Below, in pieces: positions 5,386 to 5,835 of a stretch of DNA of 5,835 nucleotides (within the stretch, counting starts at the first letter, position 1; every line of letters starts with the position of its first letter). The stretch covers positions 1-5,835 of the forward strand of contig CAYQDR010000182.1 of assembly GCA_964416315.1 (NCBI GenBank), in the 5' to 3' direction. A program made the translations under genes and the position numbers. Origin of the DNA: CAYQDR01 sp964416315 (GTDB taxonomy: Bacteria > Methylomirabilota > Methylomirabilia > Rokubacteriales > DASRDR01). Below the pieces are notes generated by a model. The model saw only the letters and a list, made by a program, of their open reading frames with translations, was not told the DNA's origin and did no database searches.

Positions 5386-5835
5386 AGCGTGAGCGTCACA
5401 GTCGGCGAGATCAGCCGAGGGCTCCGTGGCTGTCCCGACGGACCCGGCACCGGGTAGGGGTCGGGCTGGGGGTGGCGCTCGTCGTCGCCGCCGTCGGAGC
5501 CGGCTACACCTGGTGGAGCGGGCCCTCGGGTGAGATCGCGCCTGCCTTCGCGCTCCCCGCCTCGACCGGCGAGACGGTCCGCCTCGAGGACTACCGGGGA
5601 AAGCAGCCGGTGCTCCTCGTCTTCTACATGGCCGGGACCTGAGGGATGTGCACCAGGCAGCTCGTGAAGCTGCAGGCCCGGCTCGGTGACCTGACCTCGG
5701 AAGGCGCCGCCGTGTTCGCCGTGAGCATCGACACGCCGGAGCAGGCGGGCCGGGTCGTCCGGGACTTCGGCCTGACCTTTCCCCTGCTCTCGGACCCCGG
5801 GATGCAGGTCATCCGCCGGTACGGGATGAAGGGCG
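5364..5835 (+). CDS. Membrane-anchored peroxiredoxin/thioredoxin-fold selenoprotein with UxxC motif (3' end outside window)
   Basis: A partial gene; 157 codons are visible and it runs off the right edge. Residues 1-30 are very basic, 31-51 form one membrane helix (VGVGLGVALVVAAVGAGYTWW, split by Gly), and from about 57 an AhpC-TSA/Redoxin domain begins: IAPAFALPASTGETVRLEDY, then PVLLVFYMAGT. TGA at 5640-5642 (residue 93) follows, but the frame continues as a normal member of the fold: GMCTRQLVKLQ, AAVFAVSIDTPEQA, FGLTFPLLSDPGMQVIRRYGMKG. Decoded as Sec the site is T-U-G-M-C, a UxxC equivalent of the CxxC redox pair (Sec93/Cys96). Peroxiredoxin-like selenoproteins with Sec at this position are known in bacteria. 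A hairpin candidate is at 5657-5673. A conventional call would end the protein at 5642, losing the catalytic centre. It probably acts outside the membrane beside the SCO protein in peroxide or disulfide reduction. Confidence 0.85.
5643..5673 (+). promoter_or_regulatory. Candidate SECIS hairpin of the peroxiredoxin-like gene
   Basis: GCAGCT (5657-5662) pairs with AGCTGC (5668-5673) around loop CGTGA (5663-5667), a six-base-pair stem. The loop starts 20 nt after the TGA at 5640 and contains G followed by T, as bacterial SECIS loops usually do. The loop differs from the GGTCT of the propeller genes and the stem is shorter, so this call is weaker than the other two. Confidence 0.6.

Overview
This is a GC-rich window (about 70% G+C by eye) carrying one tightly packed operon on the + strand, from about 575 to beyond the right edge. 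GC content, strong AGGAGG-type ribosome binding sites, Tat/Sec export signals and copper-protein content suggest an uncultured soil or subsurface bacterium of the Rokubacteria/NC10 or deltaproteobacterial sort. That placement is only a guess, because there is no marker gene.

Layout. Bases 1-180 have lower GC (about 56%) and no recognisable gene. Bases 263-518 look like the frameshifted remains of a rhodanese gene. Then come six genes: (1) an exported Asp-box (BNR) beta-propeller, 575-1492; (2) a tandem paralogue of the same length, 1489-2406; (3) a Tat-exported multicopper oxidase with a Met-rich insertion, 2388-3938; (4) a class I methyltransferase resembling METTL7/TMT1 thiol methyltransferases, 3938-4603; (5) a membrane-anchored SCO1/SenC protein, 4600-5385; (6) a membrane-anchored peroxiredoxin/thioredoxin-fold protein, 5364 to the edge. 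All five junctions overlap, by 1 to 22 bases.

Central observation. Three of the six genes are interrupted by in-frame TGA codons that look like selenocysteine (Sec) codons. Propeller 1 has two TGAs (1202 and 1208, reading U-F-U). Propeller 2 has TGC then TGA at the aligned positions (2122 and 2128, reading C-F-U). Peroxiredoxin-like gene 6 has TGA at 5640 (reading T-U-G-M-C, a UxxC redox motif). Just after the TGA, both propeller genes carry the same perfect 7-bp hairpin with loop GGTCT, starting 18 nt after the TGA. This is the loop and spacing I recall for the E. coli fdhF SECIS element. Conventional gene calling would split each propeller gene in two and truncate gene 6.

The propellers have six Asp-box positions at 42-46 residue spacing. 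In both, the fourth box has been replaced by the U/C-F-U motif, so the selenium site sits on the turn normally occupied by an Asp-box. I know of no described selenoprotein family of this kind. The likely theme is periplasmic copper and thiol/selenol redox chemistry: copper oxidation (gene 3), copper delivery or thiol-disulfide exchange (gene 5), peroxide or disulfide chemistry (gene 6) and thiol/selenol methylation (gene 4), with the propellers as an unassigned metal-binding or redox component. The functional model is inference; the recoding evidence is visible in the sequence.
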